From: Zea mays
Taxonomy: Eukaryota; Streptophyta; Magnoliopsida; Poales; Poaceae
Length of the DNA stretch: 64,000 bases
Reading direction: 5' to 3'
Assembly (NCBI RefSeq): GCF_902167145.1
Contig: NC_050096.1
Location: forward strand, 266,560,622-266,624,621
The notes under the pieces were generated by a model, which was given only the letters and a program-made list of their open reading frames with translations, was not told the origin of the DNA and made no database searches. The position numbers and the translations under genes were made by a program. Each line of letters begins with the position of its first letter. The stretch's first letter is position 1. Positions 33,853 through 45,080 of the stretch are shown here, one piece after another.

Positions 33853-35370
33853 TCAATAGATGTGCTTTGACTCTGGCACAGTGCTATTAACTGTGCGAGC
33901 TTCGGACTGTTCTCTGAAATCCCGTTGATTTTGAGTATATTGGCCCCCTTCTGGCTGCTGGCCTTGTTGTAGCGGTGGTGGAGGCGGAGGTTGTTGCCAG
34001 GAAGCCTGAGGCTGACTCGCCGAAGCAACAGAAGCTGCAGGGTGATTGCCTACATATTCTGGGATGTAAGGCGAATGATACGAAGCAGTGTGCATGACCT
34101 GCTTCGGCTGAGCCTGTTGCGCGGCAGCTTCGGCTATCTCTTTTTGCTTCTGAATGGTAACATGGCACATCCTGGTAGTATGACCTTTGTTTTCACCACA
34201 GAATAAGCAAAATATTCTTCTGGGTTGATCCCCGAATCTTCCGCCGAAGCCCCTGGCGCCTCTGCCTCTTGGAGCTGATGGTCGGAAGGAGCTTTGCTGT
34301 TGCCCCGAAGCCTGTGAGGAGTACTGTGGCCTTTGCTGCTGGCTCCCCTTATCATCATTTTGATTGGAATTATGAATTGATCTGACATGCCTCGGATAGA
34401 ATCTTCCTCCGAAGCCCCTGGTCATCTCAGAAAATCTGAAGGCCTCCTCCCTTCTTTGGCGAAAATCATTGTCAGCTCGAATATATTCATCCATCTTCTG
34501 GAGCAGCTTCTCCAGCGTTTGTGGTGGCTTCCTGGCAAAATACTGCGCTGATGGCCCTGGCCGAAGCCCCTTGATCATGGCCTCAATGACAATCTCATTG
34601 GGCACTGTCGGCGCCTGTGCTCTTAAACGCAGAAACCTTCGGACATATGCCTGAAGGTATTCTTCGTGGTCCTGGGTGCACTGGAAAAGGGCCTGAGCAG
34701 TGACCGGCTTTGTTTGAAACCCTTGGAAACTAGTTATGAGCATATCTTTCAGTTTCTGCCAAGAAGTGATTGTCCCTGGCCGAAGAGAAGAGTACCAGGT
34801 CTGAGCAACACTTCTGACGGCCATGACGAAGGATTTTGCCATGACTGCCGTATTGCCACCGTATGAAGATATTGTTGCCTCGTAGCTCATTAGGAATTGC
34901 TTCGGGTCTGAGTGACCGTCATATATGGGAAGCTGAGGTGGCTTGTAAGTCTGTGGCCAAGGTGTAGCCTGCAATTCTGTTGAAAGAGGAGAAGCATCAT
35001 CAAAAGCAAAGTTTCCATGATGGAGATCTTCATACCAGTCGTCCTCATTGCGGAAATCTTCCTGATGAAGCTCTCTGCGTGGAGGCCTTCGGGTTTGATC
35101 ATCTTGAACGAAATGACGGACCTCTTCCGAAGCTTCATCTATCTGTCTCTGAAGATCAGCTAGACGAGCCATCTTTTCCTTCCTGCGCTGAACTTGTTGC
35201 TGAAGGATCTCCAAATTTTGAATTTCCTGATCAAGATCATCATCCGGAGGTGTTGGACTGACAGCCTTCCTTTTCTGGCTTCGGGCTTCTCTAAGAGAAA
35301 TAACATCCTGATTGGGATCCAGCGACTGCAGTGTGCCAGCTCCTGTTGTTGAAGCCTTCTTCGGCGGCAT
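33853..35370 (-). CDS. gag: Gag polyprotein of element B
   Basis: Intact 505-residue Gag with the same architecture as that of A: N-terminal coiled coil, retrotransposon-gag domain and CX2CX5HX4C knuckle. It differs from A at only a few residues (for instance two Asn/Asp and one Pro/Ser exchange). The stop is followed by the tandem repeat block, not by pol. With identical LTRs and an open gag, this copy has the features expected of a recently mobile non-autonomous element. Confidence 0.92.
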   Translation of the reverse strand: MPPKKASTTGAGTLQSLDPNQDVISLREARSQKRKAVSPTPPDDDLDQEIQNLEILQQQVQRRKEKMARLADLQRQIDEASEEVRHFVQDDQTRRPPRRELHQEDFRNEDDWYEDLHHGNFAFDDASPLSTELQATPWPQTYKPPQLPIYDGHSDPKQFLMSYEATISSYGGNTAVMAKSFVMAVRSVAQTWYSSLRPGTITSWQKLKDMLITSFQGFQTKPVTAQALFQCTQDHEEYLQAYVRRFLRLRAQAPTVPNEIVIEAMIKGLRPGPSAQYFARKPPQTLEKLLQKMDEYIRADNDFRQRREEAFRFSEMTRGFGGRFYPRHVRSIHNSNQNDDKGSQQQRPQYSSQASGQQQSSFRPSAPRGRGARGFGGRFGDQPRRIFCLFCGENKGHTTRMCHVTIQKQKEIAEAAAQQAQPKQVMHTASYHSPYIPEYVGNHPAASVASASQPQASWQQPPPPPPLQQGQQPEGGQYTQNQRDFREQSEARTVNSTVPESKHIY

Positions 35371-35424
35371 GACGAAGGTGACGCTCGCCGAAGGTATTCA
35401 AAGCTCAAGAAATGGAAGTGAGTT

Positions 35425-35443
35425 CACCGGAGGTGGGCGCCAA
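35425..35443 (-). other. primer-binding site of element B
   Basis: On the minus strand this is ttggcgcccacctccggtg, directly after the 5' LTR, the same as in A and C. Confidence 0.6.
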
Positions 35444-36104
35444 TGTTGGGGACTTGTTCTCAAATGCTAAGAGTTAAGAGCAAGGCAACATAAAAAGTGT
35501 TAAGTGTTAAAGTCCTTCGTCCTTCGAAGCATTATGTCCCTTCGGGAAATAATGAGTTTCGGACGAAGGTCATAAGAGACATACCTTCGTAAACATAACA
35601 AGTAATGACGAAGGATTCATATAAAGCATGAAATATAATATAAGCATCATCATAGAATCATTTCTATTTTATTAACATGGAAAAATAGAAATGATTTCAA
35701 ATTACAAATGTACCTTCGGTCCTGAGAGAAGGTAAAAAGTACAAGCGTGACGCAAAAGCAAATGCCAAGTCAGCCTGAACAGTACGGGGATACTGTTCAC
35801 CTATTTATAGACACGGGACACAGCCCTTACAAAATTACATTTATGCCCTTTACATCTGACAATAACTCTATAGTAATCCATCGAGGTCCGAATAGCCTTT
35901 TCATCTTTAAGTCGGTTTCCTTTCCTGCCACCATGCCGAAGCTTTTCTGCTCACAGCTTCGGTGCTGTATCAACCTTCGTATGCTTTGAGCTTCTCCCTC
36001 TGTGATACCGATTCGAGTCCGAAGATACCTGTTTGCACATTATACTCCAGAAACACTATTAAATCATGTTTTTGAGGACCTTCGGACGCCGAAGGTCCCC
36101 AACA
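35444..36104 (-). repeat. 5' LTR of element B
   Basis: 661 bp and apparently identical to the left LTR. A sense TATA box is at 35802-35809. Confidence 0.95.
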
Positions 36105-38658
36105 ACATGGGATGAGCCACGGCGGCCCAGTCCACCCGGATATGGTGATCCTCGCAAAAATCCAAGAATTTTTTGCCAGTGAACTGGGTGCCGTTGTCGA
36201 TGATGATGGAGTTCGGGACCCCGAAGCGATGGATGATGTTGGTGAAGAACGCCACCGCCTGCTCGGACCTAATGCTGTTCAGGGGTCGGACCTCGATCCA
36301 CTTGGAGAATTTGTCGATGGCGACCAGCAGGTGCGTGTAGCCCCCGGGCGCCTTCTGCAATGGACCGACGAGGTCCAGACCCCATACAGCGAAGGGCCAG
36401 GTGATGGGTATCGTCTGCAGAGCCTGAGCGGGCAGGTGGGTCTGCTTCGCATAGAATTGGCACCCTTCGCAGGTGCGGACAATTCTAGTGGCGTCAGCCA
36501 CCGCCGTTGGCCAGTAGAAGCCTTGCCGGAAAGCATTCCCGACAAGGGCTCGGGGCGCTGCGTGATGGCCGCAAGCCCCCGAGTGTATTTCTTGCAGCAG
36601 TTCCCGACCTTCGGCGATGGAGATGCATCGCTGGAGGATGCCCGAGGGACTGCGATGGTAGAGCTCCTCTTTATCGCCCAGCAAGACGAACGACTTGGCG
36701 CGTCGCGCTACCCGCCGAGCCTCGACTTGGTCGGGGGGTAGCTCTCCTCGACGGAGATATTGCAGGTACGGGGCCTGCCAATCTCGATCAGGTGTGGCCC
36801 CGCTCTGCTCTTCCTCGACGTCCAGTGCCTCGCCCTCGGGGGCCGAGGGTACCTCGGGCTGAGCCGAGGGTTCCTCGGGCCGAGCCGAGGGTGCCTCGGC
36901 CTGAGCCGAGGGTGCCTCGGGCTCGGGCGCGTCGTCGATCTTGACAGAGGGTCGATGCAGATCCCGGGAGAAGACGTCCGGGGGGACCGTCGTTCGCCCC
37001 GAGGCTATTTTAGCCAGCTCGTCTGCGGTTTCGTTGTAGCGCCGAGCGATGTGGTTGAGCTCGAGCCCGAAGAACTTGTCCTCCAGGCGCCGAACCTCAT
37101 CGCAGTAGGCCTCCATCTTCGGGTCGCGGCAGTAGGAGTTCTTCATGACTTGGTCGATGACGAGCTGCGAATCACCGCGGGCGTCGAGGCGTCTGACCCC
37201 TAGCTCGATGGCGATCCGCAACCCGTTGACCAGAGCTTCGTACTCGGCCACATTGTTGGACGCCGGGAAATGGAGGCGCAGCACGTAGCGCAGGTGCTTT
37301 CCAAGGGGCGAGATGAAGAGCAGGCCCGCGCCGGCTCCTGTCTTCATCAGCGACCCGTCGAAAAACATGGTCCAGAGCTCCGGTTGGATCGGAGCCGTCG
37401 GCAGCTGGGTGTCGACCCATTCGGCCACGAAGTCCGCCAACACCTGGGACTTGATGGCCTTCCGAGGGGCGAACGAGATTGTTTCGCCCATGATTTCCAC
37501 CGTCCACTTTGCGATCCTGCCCGAGGCCTCTCGGCACTCGCTGACGAAGTAGACTGACCTCTGAACGGGCAATGCATGCCCTTCCTCTTGCCTCTCGACC
37601 ACAATCGCGGCGCTAACCACCTGAGTGGTCGCGGCGACGTAGACCAAGAGGGCTTCTCCATCCGCCGGGGGCACCAAGACAGGCGCCTTTGTAAGGAGCG
37701 CCTTCAGGTTCCCGAGGGCTTCCTCGGCCTCAGGGGTCCAAGCGAAACACTCGGCCTTCCTTAAGAGGCGGTACAGAGGCAGACCTCTTTCGCCGAGGCG
37801 TGAGATGAAGCGGCTCAGGGCCGCGAGGCATCCCATGACCCTCTGTACGCCTTTTAAGTCCTTGATGGGTCCCATGCTGGTGATGGCCGCGATCTTCTCC
37901 GGGTTGGCTTCGATGCCTCGCTCGGAGACGATGAACCCCAGGAGCATGCCTCGGGGCACCCCGAAGACACACTTCTCAGGATTGAGCTTGACTCCTTTCG
38001 CCTTGAGACATCGGAATGTCACTTCAAGGTCGGAGAGGAGGTCGGAAGCCTTCCTTGTCTTGACTACGATGTCATCGACGTAGGCCTCGACTGTGCGACC
38101 GATGTGTTCGCCGAACACATGGTTCATGCACCGCTGGTACGTCGCGCCCGCATTCCTCAAACCGAACGACATGGTGACGTAGCAGTACATGCCGAACGGC
38201 GTGATGAAAGAAGTCGCGAGCTGGTCGGACTCTTTCATCCGGATCTGGTGATACCCTGAGTAGGCATCGAGGAAGGACAGGGTTTCGCACCCAGCGGTGG
38301 AATCCACGATTTGATCGATGCGAGGCAGAGGGTAGGGAACCTTCGGACATGCTTTGTTGAGACCAGTGTAGTCTACACACATCCGCCATTTCCCCCCTTT
38401 CTTCCTCACAAGCACAGGGTTGGCAAGCCATTCGGGATGGAATACCTCTTTGATGAACCCTGCTGCCATTAGCTTGTGGATCTCTTCGCCAATCACTCTG
38501 CGCTTCTCCTCGTCGAATCGGCGCAGAGGCTGCCTGACGGGTCGGGCTCCGGCCCGAATATCCAGCGAGTGCTCGGCGACATCCCTCGGTATGCCGGGCA
38601 TTTCCGAGGGACTCCACGCAAAGACGTCGGCGTTTGCGCGGAGAAAGTCGACGAGCAC
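36105..38658 (-). pseudogene. pol: element D pol: RT, RNase H, integrase N-terminal and core
   Basis: A long open frame with gypsy RT (VRKKGGKWRMCVDYTGLNKA; catalytic YVDD in AYVDDIVVKTRK), RNase H (MFFDGSLMKTGAGAG, the second acidic residue in NNVAEYEAL, and DSQLVIDQV), an integrase HHCC zinc module (CEGCQFYA) and the integrase core (GLDLVGPLQ and IIDNGTQFTG hold the first two acidic residues). Element B inserted between the second and third catalytic acids. Upstream the frame is cut from the protease by a TAG at 38665. The domain order RT-RNaseH-INT is standard Ty3/gypsy. The polyprotein cannot be made whole from this copy. Confidence 0.9.
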
Positions 38659-38664
38659 TGCTTC

Positions 38665-41600
38665 CTATTTGGGGTCGAGCCCGGAACCGATCCGGATCTG
38701 CTTGGTGGTGACGCCACTGGGGTCAAGAGGGACGGCCTTAACCGTCTCCACTGGCTCGAAGTTGCCGGCGTGACGCTTCACGTCTGGCACCTCCTTAGAG
38801 AGGTTCTCCAGGTCGGCGATGAGGGCCTCGGACTCGGCGAGGGCCTCAGCGTACTCCACGCACTCCACGTCGCATTCGAATGCGTGTTTGTACGTGGGGC
38901 CGACGGTGATGACCCCGTTGGGGCCCGGCATCTTGAGCTTCAGGTAGGTGTAGTTGGGGACGGCCATGAACTTCGCGTAGCATGGCCTCCCAAGTACGGC
39001 GTGGTAGGTTCCTCGGAACCCGACCACCTCGAACGTCAGGGTCTCCCTTCGGAAGTTGGAGGGCGTCCCGAAGCAGACGGGGAGGTCGAGTCGCCCGAGG
39101 GGCTGGACGCGCTTCCCAGGGATGATCCCGTGGAAGGGCGCAGCGCCTGCTCGGACGGAGGACAGATCGACGCGCAGGAGCTTGAGGGTCTCGGCGTAGA
39201 TGATGTTGAGGCAGCTGCCCCCATCCATCAGGACCTTGGTGAGCCTGACATTGCCGACAACGGGGTCGACGACGAGCGGGTATTTCCCCGGGCTCGGCAC
39301 ATGGTCGGGGTGGTCGGCCTGGTCAAAGGTGATGGGCTTGTCGGACCAGTCTAGGTAGACTGGCGCCGCCACCTTCACCGAGCAGACCTCCCGGCGCTCT
39401 TGCTTGCGATGCCGAGCCGAGGCATTCGCCGCATGCCCTCCATAGATCATGAAGCAGTCGCGGACCTCGGGGAACTCTCCTGCTTGGTGATCTTCGTTTT
39501 TGTCGTCGTCGCGGGCCCTGCCACCCTCGGCGGGTGGCCCGGCCCTGTGGAAGTGACGCCGAAGCATAACGCACTCCTCGAGGGTGTGCTTGACGGGCCC
39601 CTGATGGTAGGGGCACGGCTCCTTGAGCATCTTGTCGAAGAGGTTTGCACCTCCGGGGGGCTTCCGAGGGTTCTTGTACTCGGCGACGGCGACAAGGTCC
39701 GCGTCAGCGGCGTCGCGTTTCGATTGCGACTTCTTCTTGCCTTTCTTCTTGGCGCCGCGCGGAGCAGACGCCTCGGGAGCCTCTTCCGATGGGCGGCCCT
39801 GGGGCTACTTGTCCTTTCGGAAGATAGCCTCGACCGCCTCCTGGCCAGAGGCGAACTTGGTGGCGATGTCCATCAGCTCGCTCGCCCTGGTGGGGGTCTT
39901 GCGACCTAGCTTGCTCACCAGGTCGCGGCAAGTGGTGCCGGCGAGGAACGCGCCGATGACACCCGAGTCGGTGATGTTGGGCAGCTCGGTGCGCTGCTTC
40001 GAGAATCGCCGGATGTAGTCCCGGAGAGACTCTCTCGGCTGTTGTCGACAGCTTCGAAGGTCCCAGGAATTCCCGGGGCGCACGTACGTGCCCTGGAAAT
40101 TGCCAGCGAAGGCTTGGACCAAGTCGTCCCAGTTGGAGATCTGCCCCGGAGGCAGGTGCTCCAACCAGGCGCGAGCAGTGTCGGAGAGGAACAGGGGGAG
40201 GTTACGGATGATGAGGTTGTCGTCGTCCATCCCACCCAGTTGGCAGGCAAGGCGGTAGTCCGCGAGCCATAGTTCCGGTCTCGTTTCCCCCGAGTACTTC
40301 GTGATAGTAGTCGGGGGTCGGAACCTGGTCGGGAATGGCGCCCGTCGGATGGCCCGACTGAAGGCCTGCGGACCGGGTGGTTCGGGCGAGGGACTCCGAT
40401 CCTCCCCGCTGTCGTAGCGCCCCCACGCCTGGGGTGGTAGCCTCGGCGCACCCTTTTGTCGAGGTGGGCCCGACGGTCGCGTCGATGGTGCTCGTTGCCG
40501 AGGTGGCCCGGGGCCGCAGGCGCGGTGTTGCGCGTGCGCCCGGTGTAGACCGAGGCTTCCCGCATGAATCGGGAAGTCGCGGCATGAGGTTCCGAGGGAT
40601 GCCCCTGCCTTCGGGAGGCAGTGCTCTCGGCCCGTCGGGCCGCAGCGCCTTCCAGGAGATTCTTGAGCTCTCCCTGGATTCGCTGACCCTCGGTGGTTGA
40701 TGGCTCCGGCATCGCGCGGAGGAGCATCGCCGCGGTTGCCAGGTTCTGACCAACCCCGCTGGATGCGGGCGGCGGCCTGACCATGACATCGTTGGCGACG
40801 TGGTGCTGGAGACCTTGGGGCAGGTGACGTATTTCTCCGGCCAGGGGTTGGCCCGCCCATACCTGCCCGACGTCCCGACGGATCGGCTCAAGCGCTCCTG
40901 TTCCCTCGTTGAGCCTGGCCTGCGCCTCGCGGACTTGCTCGAGTTATGGGTCGTAACCCCCCGCCGGAGCGGGGACCACAGCTAGCTCCCGTGGGATGTC
41001 GGCGCGAGGCACCGGCCTAGGAAGATCACCGTCCTCCGGCATGCCGAGATGGTTGCCTTCGGAGGGATCCCCTAGCTCGATGTGGAAACATTCGCGGCTT
41101 GGGCCGCAGCTCTCGTCGCCAAGGCTGCGGCTTCCGTCGGAACAGTCGGAGAGGCAGTAGTCACATGCGGTCATGAAGTCCCGCATGGCACTGGGGTTGC
41201 CAAGTCTGGAGAAATCCCAACGGATGCTGGGATCGTCATCTTCCTCGGACCCAGAGGGCCCGCAGGTCGAGACGTCCGTCAGTCGGTCCCAAGGTGACCG
41301 CATACGAAACCCCAGTGGGGTTGCACTCGCCTCAATGAGAGCGCCCGCCAAAGCGAGGTCGTTTGGCGGGTTGAGGCCGAGTCGAAATGATGTAAGGTGG
41401 GAGTTAGTCGGTACCTTTTGGTCGACGAGGAGCAACGTAGTCGCATCGGGGACTGGTTGCACCGTCATCTCAGGTACGAGGGCGACGTCCTGCAGGCTTT
41501 CCGCGTGCGCGCCGGCGTCGTCTTCTTGCTCGGGGTCAGCGTGTCGCGGGGGGACGGCGCTTGCCTTCGTCTTGAACGCGAGGTCGACGTCCGGCGTGCC

Positions 41601-41909
41601 TTCCGTCGGGGCGTCGGGGGCGTCGATTCGCTCGACGGCCAACGAAGCGCGGCCTCCCGCTTGGCCTTGATGGCCCCGCCTCCTCCGTTGACGGGGGAGA
41701 GAACGGAGCGAGCTCGAATGTTGTTCTTCCACCACGCGGGGAAGATGTCGTCGATTCCGCCGCCGGCGGGCGGGTTGTCGGCCGCCATTGTCGTCGTCGC
41801 GCGGCGGTGGAAGAAGTATCATGTCGTAGCTGCCGTCGAAGGACATGAACTCAAGAGTCCCGAAACGAAGCACCGTCCCGGGCCGGAGAGGTTGCTGGAG
41901 ACTGCCCAT
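38665..41909 (-). pseudogene. gag: element D gag and protease, broken
   Basis: Gag N-terminal region 40944-41909, capsid domain (YSGETRPELWLADYRLA, GNFQGTYVRPGNSWDL) in 39805-40420 and protease in 38665-39630 (VLMDGGSCLNIIYA, the aspartic active site as DGG/S). Breaks: a TAA at 40944, a frame change near 40430, a TAG at 39805 and a TAG at 38665. Both TAGs fit a single C-to-T change from CAG. A Lys-rich stretch and a Cys/His segment (CPYHQ...HTLEEC) lie between capsid and protease. The start ATG at 41909 is about 40 bp past the primer site. Confidence 0.8.
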
Positions 41910-41949
41910 CTGGAGCTTGACGGGAAGCTGTTCGTCAGCACGCAGCGTG

Positions 41950-41969
41950 CCCCTACCTGGCGCGCCAAC
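41950..41969 (-). other. primer-binding site of element D
   Basis: On the minus strand GTTGGCGCGCCAGGTAGGGG follows the 5' LTR. It shares the first bases (TTGGCGC) with the site of A, B and C. Confidence 0.6.
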
Positions 41970-43654
41970 TGTCGGCGTTTCGAGACAGGGGGGTCCCTAA
42001 GCCGACGAGTGAGTGTGCTGCGTGCCCCAGCCCAGATGGGTCGAGCGCGTGGGCGAGCGCGAAGGGGGGAGAGGCGAGGTGGCCGGAGTCGGGCGTGAGA
42101 GAGGTGGAAGTCCCGCGGCCTTCGTGTTCGTCCTGCGCCCAGGTCGGGTGCGCTTGCAGTAGGGGGGTTACAAGCGTCCACGCGGGTGAGGGAAGCGAGC
42201 GGCCCCAAGAGAGCGCCTGTCCCGTCCTCGGTCCCGCGCGGCCAACCTTCTCTAAGAAGGCCCTGGTCCTCCCTTTTATAGTCGTAAGGAGAGGATCCAG
42301 GTGTACATTGGGGCGTGTAGCAGTGTGCTACGTGTCTAGCGGAGAGAGAGCTAGCGCCCTAGGTACATGCCAATGTGGCAGCCAGAGAGGTCTTGGCACC
42401 TTGCTGGCGTGATGTCGTGGCTGTCGGAGGTGCGGCGGAGCCTGGCGGAGGGACAGCTGTTGGAGCGGTCGAGTCCTTGCTGACGTCGCCCTGCTTCCGT
42501 AAGAGAGCTGGGGGCCGCCGCCGTCACAGAGCTTGTGGAGCGCCATCATTGCCCATCCGGCGGAGCTGGCCGGATGGGACGCCGGTCTTGTTCTCTGTGA
42601 CCCGAGTCGATTCGGGGTAGGATGATGATGGCGCTTCCTGTTGACGTGGCGGGCCTGTGCCCTAGGCAGGGTGACGTGGGGGCTCCTCCGAAGCCGAGGT
42701 TGAGTCTGTCTTCTGTTGCCGAGGCCGAGTCCGAGCCATTGGGTCGGGCGAGGCGGAGGTCGTTCGGCCGCGGCCAGGGCGGAGTCCGAGCCCTGGGGTC
42801 GGGCGAGGCGGAGTTTCGTCGTCTTCCGGGTCTTAGCCCGAGTCCGAGCCCTGGGTTTGGGCGGAGCGGAGTTCGCCGTCTTCCGGGTCTTAGCCCGAGT
42901 CCGAGCCCTGGGGTCGGGCGGAGCGGAGTTCGCCGTCTTCCGGGTCTTAGCCCGAGTCCGAGCCCTGGGTTCGGGCGGAGCGGAGTTCGCCGTATTCCGG
43001 GTCTTAGCCCGAGTCCGAGCCCTGGGTTCGGGCGGAGCGGAGTTCGCCGTCTTCCGGGTCTTAGCCCGAGTCCGAGCCCTGGGGTCGGGCGGAGCGGAGT
43101 TCGCCGTCTTCCGGGTCTTAGCCCGAGTCCGAGCCCTGGGGTCAGGCGGAGCGGAGTTTCCCATGGCGCCTTTGGCAGGGCCCGACTGCCTGTCAGACTC
43201 ACTCTGTCGAGTGGCACTGCAGTCGGAGTGGCGCAGGCGGCGCTGTCCTTCTGTCAGACTGGTCAGTGGAGCGGTGGAGTGACAGCGGTCACTTCGGCTC
43301 TGCTGGGGGGCGCGTGTCAGGATAAAGGTGTCAGGCCACCTTTGCGTTAAATGCTCCTGCAACCTGGTCAGTCGGCGCGGCGATTTAGTCAGGGTTGCTT
43401 CTAAGCGAAGCCAAGGCCTCGGGCGAGCCGGAGGTGTGTCCGCCGTAAAATGGGGGGCCTCGGGCGAGACGGAAGTCTCTCGAGGTCGGCTGCCCTTGGC
43501 CGAGGCTAGGCTCGGGCGAAGCGTGATCGAGTCACTCGTGTGGACTGACCCCTGACTTAATCATACCCATCAGGCCTTTGCAGCTTTATGCTGATGGGGG
43601 TTACCAGCTGAGAATTAGGCGTCTTGAGGGTACCCCTAATTATGGTCCCCGACA
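41970..43654 (-). repeat. 5' LTR of element D
   Basis: 1685 bp, the same length as 16299-17983, with about 20 substitutions between the two by eye. It contains the same 57-bp array (from 42811). Confidence 0.92.
42274..42280 (-). promoter_or_regulatory. LTR TATA box of element D
   Basis: TATAAAA on the minus strand in the 5' LTR; the equivalent site in the other LTR is 16603-16609. It would drive the D genomic RNA leftwards through the inverted A/B pair. Confidence 0.6.
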
Positions 43655-45080
43655 GTCCTGAAACTCCTCGAAGTCATCCATGTTGCCAGCATCACCTCCT
43701 GAGCACTGAGCATAATGGGGACAACCTGGGGTGGGAGTGGTGTGTAAAGCAATAGTGAGTACACATCAACATACTCAGCAAATGTCCCATTTGGCTAAAG
43801 TGGACTAACTGTATATGGAGTTGAGGTTAAGCAGTTGCTTTTAGTTGGTCAAATATTTATTATTATTATTAGAGTCAAGTTTTAGTAATAAACCCGGTTA
43901 TTACCTAGAAGTACCCCCTCAAAAGAGAAAATACCAGAGATCAGATTTTATAACATCATTATTAATCATCATCATAAAAGTATCCAAAGTTCTTCTAATC
44001 AAAGAGGATCCCAAGGCTGCTCTTAACCATGAGCTCGGCTGATATACCAGTTTCTAACACTCTGCAGAGGTTGTACACTTTACCCACAAGTCATGATCCC
44101 TTTATTCCTCGGGTTGATCAAACCCTCAAACACTACCAAGGTGAGTCAGCAAGGTTTCACTACGTAGCCTTTACAAAGACTCCCCTGGTGCATAGCTGCT
44201 CGTTAGGTTTCGCCAGTCGTACAAACGCAGTACACCTCTCCAAGGTGGGTGACTAACAAAACCAAATTGAATGAACCTCTTGTGATACCTAATTTGTAAA
44301 AGATAAAAAGGTTATTTTCTTATTTTTATATGGGTGTCATATTTATTTACCATCACAAGAGAACACTTTACTTAACAAGAATAAATAGTTAACAAAAGAC
44401 ACTCAAATAACTTGTGCATCCTTTGGAGTTTTTGTTTGCTTGTGCAATAAAATAAAATAATAATAATAATAAATAAATAAATATATCTATATAATATCTG
44501 TACATAGATTATGTTTGTTTGGAATACAATCATCCCTATGGAGTTATATATATATATATATATATATATATTTGCCACTTTGCTTAAAGAGATAAAATAT
44601 ATAAGTAAAATATAATGGTTGCATGCATTCTAGGGTTTTGCTTGTGTGCATTTAATCGAGAAATTTGAACACCAAATCAAATCTGAAATTGGAACAAATT
44701 TGGAATTTGTGAATAGATTTGAAATAGGAATTTGAAAATTTGAAAGAAACTAAAATTAAAAAAAAGAGAAAAGAAAATCCCAAAACACCACTTAGGCTGA
44801 ATTTCCCCTCTCAGCCCATCTAACAACTGAATCGCGCTGCCCCTTTATATTTCCACTGCCGGCCCAACATCGAAGCACGCAACACAACCTTTCCCCTGGT
44901 GTTACACTTATGTATGGGGCCCATCCGTCAGGTGTCTCTCCCACCTTTTTACCGGATCTCAACAGAACCAGGAGCGGTGGCGTAACAACCGGATGTGCCC
45001 CCTAGAGATCGTAACAAATCTAGGTGGCTTGGACCGCCCACGTTCAGTGTATAAAGGCTGATACTGTGATCCTTGGGCTA
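43655..45080 (-). repeat. LTR of old gypsy element H, part 2
   Basis: It resumes after the duplicated gtcct. On the minus strand it aligns by eye with the LTR of G around 47750-48000 ('cttgtgggtaaag(g/t)gtacaacctctgcagagtgt' region), and a minus-strand TATA-like ATATAAAGG lies near 44845. The right limit, the LTR start, is not resolved; sequence to at least 45080 reads as U3 on the minus strand. No internal region of H is visible, so it may be a solo LTR or truncated. Confidence 0.5.
44455..44572. repeat. AT-rich microsatellites
   Basis: An (ataa)n/(ata)n tract near 44455-44482 and a (ta)n tract near 44544-44572 inside the H LTR. Confidence 0.85.

Larger units (their letters stand above)
28593..36104 (-). 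mobile_element. element B: full-length pol-less gypsy-type element
   Basis: 7512 bp, in minus orientation, with 661-bp LTRs that appear identical and target duplication acatg at 28588-28592 and 36105-36109. It sits inside the integrase of D. Contents in the sense direction: 5' LTR (right), primer site, gag, tandem repeat block, then the antisense gene (plus strand), then 3' LTR (left). There is no pol and no gap where one was lost relative to A or C, so the pol-less layout is the normal form of the family. Confidence 0.95.
16299..43654 (-). mobile_element. element D: Huck-like Ty3/gypsy retrotransposon carrying two nested insertions
   Basis: The LTRs are 1685 bp each and the target duplication gtcct sits at 16294-16298 and 43655-43659. 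Without its two insertions (A, 6231 bp; B, 7512 bp) and their duplicated target copies the element is about 13.6 kb. Order in the sense (minus) direction: 5' LTR, primer site, gag, protease, RT, RNase H, integrase, about 3.8 kb of non-coding sequence, 3' LTR. The LTR sequence and its 57-bp repeats agree with my memory of maize Huck. The two LTRs differ at about 20 sites by eye (about 1.2%). The coding region has several stops, so the copy is not autonomous. Confidence 0.88.

Noticed and set aside
40202..40891. Overlapping alternative frames in D gag (229 and 289 residues)
   Set aside because: Only part of the 289-residue frame continues the gag N-terminal reading frame; the rest is out of frame after a frame change.
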